NCBI GenBank assembly: GCA_938005745.1
Contig: CALLMM010000045.1
Location: 1-64,000 of the forward strand
Length of the DNA stretch: 64,000 nucleotides
Source of the DNA: an uncultured Chthonomonadales bacterium
Lineage (GTDB): Bacteria > Armatimonadota > Chthonomonadetes > Chthonomonadales > CAJBBX01
Reading direction: 5' to 3'
Part shown: piece by piece, positions 60,961 to 64,000 of the stretch
Layout: the number at the start of each line of letters is the position of its first letter
Numbering within the stretch: the stretch's first letter is position 1
The notes under the pieces: generated by a model
Database searches by the model: none
What the model was told of the DNA's origin: nothing
Seen by the model: only the letters and a program-made list of their open reading frames with translations
Translations under genes and position numbers: made by a program

Positions 60961-61190
60961 CGCCGTCGCGCGGCTCCCCGCTGTTTCTGGAGATGTCTGG
61001 GATATGACCGTCTCGCCCCTCTCTGCCTGTCCCCCGCGCCGCCGCACTCTCACCGGCTATGGCACAGACCGCCGCTCCGGTCTCTCGATCTTCAACGTGA
61101 GCCTGTATTTCTTGGAATCTGTCGCCCGGAAGACCTCGATTCCCATCCCGCTCGTGTGACGGCGGGCAAATCACTCATAAATATACCGCT

Positions 61191-63044
61191 ATGGAACCAA
61201 ACTTCTCAAGAGTTCAACGACGCGCTCTTCCGGCGATCGCCGGATGCGCCCTGGCGATCCTCTGGTCGCTCTGCCTGACCGGCTGCTCCTCTCCCGCGAA
61301 ACCGGGCGATCCCTCGCCCTCTGTGTCCGCGCCGACCCCTCCTGCCAATCCCGCCTCCGGCAGCGGCGTCCGCGACGGCTTGCTGCCTGCAGCCCCCGAA
61401 AAGGTTACCTTCACCGACATCACCGAGCAGGCCGGCATCCGCTTCGTCCACTTCAGCGGCGCGCGGGGAAAGAAGTATATGCCGGAGTGCGAAACGCCCG
61501 GATGCGCCTTCTTCGACTACAATAACGACGGCAAGCCGGACATCTTGCTGCTCAACGGCGCGGACTGGCCCGAAGTGAAGACGGGACGCAAACAGAGCTT
61601 CACCACGCTATACCGCAACGACGGAAACGGCAAGTTCACCGACGTCACGAAAGGCTCCGGTCTCGATGTCGAGATGCATACGATGGGCGTCGCGGTCGGA
61701 GACTACAACAACGACGGCTGGGACGACCTCTACATCAGCTGCGTCCTCGGTCCGAGCCGCCTGTTCCGCAACGAAGGCAACGGCAAATTCAAGGACGTGA
61801 CGAAAGAGGCGGGGGTAGACAATGAGAGCAAATGGGGTTCCGCCGTCGCTTGGGTGGACTACGATAAGGACGGCGACCTCGATCTGATCGTCGGCAACTA
61901 CTGCAAATGGACGCCCGAAACGGACGTCTTCTGCTCGGTCTACAAAGGGGAGAAGTCCTACTGCACCCCCAACGTCTACGACGGCGAGTCGCTGCGCCTC
62001 TACCGCAACGAAGGCAGCGGCAAATTCCGGGACGTGAGCCAGCAGGCGGGATTCGTCTATCCGCCGGGCAAGACATGGGGATTTGCCGTTCTGGACTTCG
62101 ACAACGACGGCTGGGAGGATATCGCGGTCGCCAACGACATGGAGCCTAACTGCCTCTTCCATAACCAGCGCAACGGAACCTTCAAAGACATCGGGATGAT
62201 CGTTGGGATCGCGCTGGCGGAGAACGGCGTGGCGAAGGCGGGCATGGGCATTGACGCGGCGGATATTGATAACTCCGGGCGCGAAAGCATACTGATCTCC
62301 AACTTCTCCGGCGAGGGGCTGTCTCTGTTCCACAACGCCGACGGCAAGCTCTTCTATGAGAAGAGCGGACAGTCCGCCGTCGCCAGCACCAGCCTGCTGA
62401 AGATGGGCTGGGGTCTCTTCTTCTTTGACTACGACCTGGACGGGCGCAAGGACGCGCTGGTCGCCAACGGACACCTCTACCACAATGTGCAGGAGTTTCA
62501 GCCCGGCGTCCGCTATGCCGAAAGACCGCTGCTCTATCATAATCGGGGCGGTCTGAACTTCGTGGAGGTCGCCGAGGAGAAGGGCGCGCTGGCGCAGAGG
62601 CAGGTGGCGCGGGGATGCTCTTACGCCGACATTGACGGCGACGGCGATCTGGATGTGCTGATCGCCAACATGGACAGCCCGCCCAGACTTCTGCGCAACG
62701 ACGGGGGCAACGCCAATAAGTGGCTGCGCATTCAGGTGATCGGCAAGAAGTCCAATCGCAACGGCTACGGCGCGAAGATCGAGGTTACCGCCGCCGGTCT
62801 GACGCAGATGTACCGGATACGCAGCGGCTCCAGCTTCCTCTCCGCCCTGGAGCAGACGGCGACCATCGGGCTGGGGAAGGAGACGCAGGCGCAGCAGGTG
62901 AAGATCACCTGGCCCAGCGGGCAGGTGGACCTTTACGAGGCGATCCCGGCGGAGACGCTGCTCATCGCGACCGAAGGAGAGGGAGCCGTCGGCTACCCGA
63001 AGCAGGATCGAAAGACTGCGCCGGTGAAGTATTCCCGCAAATAA
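61191..63044 (+). CDS. CRTAC1-like FG-GAP/ASPIC-UnbV lipoprotein, module C
   Basis: 617 residues. The signal ends CLTGC. FG-GAP loops DYNNDGKPDI, DYNNDGWDDL, DYDKDGDLDL, DFDNDGWEDI, DYDLDGRKDA and DIDGDGDLDV; DIDNSGRESI is degenerate in the same position as in modules A and B. CSVYKGEKSYC is the conserved Cys pair. The ASPIC/UnbV domain is GKKSNRNGYGAKIEVTA and KITWPSGQVDLY. No ribosome site is visible before the ATG, and TAAATAT lies close upstream. Followed 16 bases later by a sugar kinase gene. Confidence 0.9.
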   Translation: MEPNFSRVQRRALPAIAGCALAILWSLCLTGCSSPAKPGDPSPSVSAPTPPANPASGSGVRDGLLPAAPEKVTFTDITEQAGIRFVHFSGARGKKYMPECETPGCAFFDYNNDGKPDILLLNGADWPEVKTGRKQSFTTLYRNDGNGKFTDVTKGSGLDVEMHTMGVAVGDYNNDGWDDLYISCVLGPSRLFRNEGNGKFKDVTKEAGVDNESKWGSAVAWVDYDKDGDLDLIVGNYCKWTPETDVFCSVYKGEKSYCTPNVYDGESLRLYRNEGSGKFRDVSQQAGFVYPPGKTWGFAVLDFDNDGWEDIAVANDMEPNCLFHNQRNGTFKDIGMIVGIALAENGVAKAGMGIDAADIDNSGRESILISNFSGEGLSLFHNADGKLFYEKSGQSAVASTSLLKMGWGLFFFDYDLDGRKDALVANGHLYHNVQEFQPGVRYAERPLLYHNRGGLNFVEVAEEKGALAQRQVARGCSYADIDGDGDLDVLIANMDSPPRLLRNDGGNANKWLRIQVIGKKSNRNGYGAKIEVTAAGLTQMYRIRSGSSFLSALEQTATIGLGKETQAQQVKITWPSGQVDLYEAIPAETLLIATEGEGAVGYPKQDRKTAPVKYSRK

Positions 63045-63060
63045 CTTTTCGATACGGCGC

Positions 63061-64000
63061 ATGAACACCACACAACCTCTGGATGTCATCACCTTTGGCG
63101 AGACGATGATCCGGCTCAGCCCGCCGGGACGCGAGCGGCTGGAGTCGTCGGAGACGCTGGAGTATCGGATCGGGGGCAGCGAATCGAATACCGCCATCGC
63201 GCTGGCGCGGCTGGGACGCCGGACGGCATGGTGGAGCCGGCTGGTCTCCAACGCACCGGGTCGCAAAATCGCCTCCGAGATCGCGCGCTGGGGGGTGGAC
63301 ACCTCCCTGATCCTCTGGACTTCGACCGGGCGCGTGGGGGTCTACTTCATCGAGTTCGGCGCGCCCCCGCGCCCCCACAACGTTACCTACGACCGCGCCA
63401 ACTCCGCCGTCAGTCTGTTAACCCCCGACATGTTCGACTGGACGCATCTGGAGCGCGCGCGCCACCTCCATCTGACCGGGATCACCGTCGCTCTGAGCGA
63501 ATCGTGCGCCGCGACCGTCCTGCACGCGGCGCAGGAGGCGCGCCGGCGCGGGCTGTCGGTCTCGATGGATGTCAACTACCGCTTTAAACTCTGGTCGCCG
63601 GAACAGGCGCGGCAGACCCTCTCCGGCATCCTGCCGTCTCTGGATATCCTGATCTGCGCGCTCTCCGACGCGGCGGAGGTCTTCGGTCTGACAGGCTCCG
63701 CCGAAGAGATCGCCCGCGCGTTCCAGCACAGTTACGGCATTCCGAAGGTGGTGCTGACGATGGGCGGAGAGGGCGCGCTGGCGCTCGAAGGCGAACAGAT
63801 GCATCGCTGCGCCGGCATTCCCGCCACCGAGGTGGATCGTGTCGGCGCGGGCGACGCCTTCGACGCGGGGGTGCTGCACGGCTTTCTGGACGGCGATCTG
63901 GAGAAGGGGCTGCGCTACGGCGCGGCGATGGCGTCCCTCAAGCACACCATTCCGGGCGACCTGCTGATTGCATCCCGCGAAGAGATCGAGGCGGTCATGC
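63061..64000 (+). CDS. kdgK: PfkB-family sugar kinase, 2-keto-3-deoxygluconate kinase-like (continues past window)
   Basis: At least 313 residues; the C-terminus lies outside. VITFGETMIRLSPPGRERLE is the PfkB start with the KDG-kinase-type PPG. GGSESNTAIALARLGRRTAW and RAREHLHLTG-like ARHLHLTGITVAL follow. VDRVGAGDAFDAGVLHG is the signature 2 with the catalytic Asp. IPGDLLIA near the end is characteristic of KDG kinases. The enzyme phosphorylates 2-keto-3-deoxygluconate at position 6 in uronate and Entner-Doudoroff metabolism. It starts 16 bases after module C. Confidence 0.85.
   Translation, partial: MNTTQPLDVITFGETMIRLSPPGRERLESSETLEYRIGGSESNTAIALARLGRRTAWWSRLVSNAPGRKIASEIARWGVDTSLILWTSTGRVGVYFIEFGAPPRPHNVTYDRANSAVSLLTPDMFDWTHLERARHLHLTGITVALSESCAATVLHAAQEARRRGLSVSMDVNYRFKLWSPEQARQTLSGILPSLDILICALSDAAEVFGLTGSAEEIARAFQHSYGIPKVVLTMGGEGALALEGEQMHRCAGIPATEVDRVGAGDAFDAGVLHGFLDGDLEKGLRYGAAMASLKHTIPGDLLIASREEIEAVM

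Overview
The window looks like chromosomal DNA of a GC-rich, Gram-negative-type bacterium, most likely an Armatimonadota (Chthonomonas/Fimbriimonas-like) lineage. This rests mainly on five prepilin-type DUF1559 (H-X9-DG) proteins with the [12 protein letters not shown]...[11 protein letters not shown] start usual in that phylum, plus many lipoproteins, CRTAC1-like FG-GAP/ASPIC-UnbV proteins and TPR proteins. No phage, transposon or CRISPR was seen. The taxonomic call is inference from protein style, not from a marker gene.

Layout. 1-12.8 kb: end of an aldo/keto reductase, an endonuclease/exonuclease/phosphatase protein, a caspase-like Tat lipoprotein, a TauE/SafE exporter, an FG-GAP protein, then the stress triad spoVR, DUF444 and prkA on the minus strand, interrupted by a Uma2 nuclease gene and a uronate-dehydrogenase-like gene. 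12.8-16.9 kb: a probable non-coding RNA or leader upstream of prkA, dispersed repeats, tRNA-Val(GAC), a fused SLT/M15 peptidoglycan hydrolase, a Bfd-like ferredoxin and a DUF1559 pseudopilin under a cobalamin riboswitch. 17-20.4 kb: rpoZ-dnaJ-prmA-rsmE on the minus strand. 20.6-28 kb: scattered metabolic genes (glycoside hydrolase, HAD phosphatase, DUF3179, Gfo/Idh/MocA, MOSC). 27.8-36 kb: a LacI regulator whose operator recurs before a DUF1559 gene, an Xre-TPR regulator with lipoproteins, an RRM protein, tatA and a Na+/Ca2+ antiporter.

36-63 kb holds the most striking structure: three paralogous modules. Each contains a DUF1559 pseudopilin, a tiny MKQK membrane protein, one to three TPR proteins and an ASPIC/UnbV FG-GAP lipoprotein. 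Module A (36.2-44.3 kb) adds two seven-haem lipoprotein cytochromes and an orphan sugar-binding-type lipoprotein. Module B (44.4-50.1 kb) is the minimal form with two TPR proteins. Module C (55.7-64 kb) has three TPR proteins and runs into a KDG-kinase-like gene. Modules B and C are separated by a convergent DUF362 gene, a metzincin/VCBS protein, a PhnP-like hydrolase and a TM2 protein.

The modules start with good sigma-70 promoters, and an RNA hairpin follows each pseudopilin gene, which suggests that the pilin is made in excess over the downstream lipoproteins. I infer a cell-envelope apparatus, built in several versions, that may handle polysaccharide or electron transfer at the surface. 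Its function cannot be read from the sequence.
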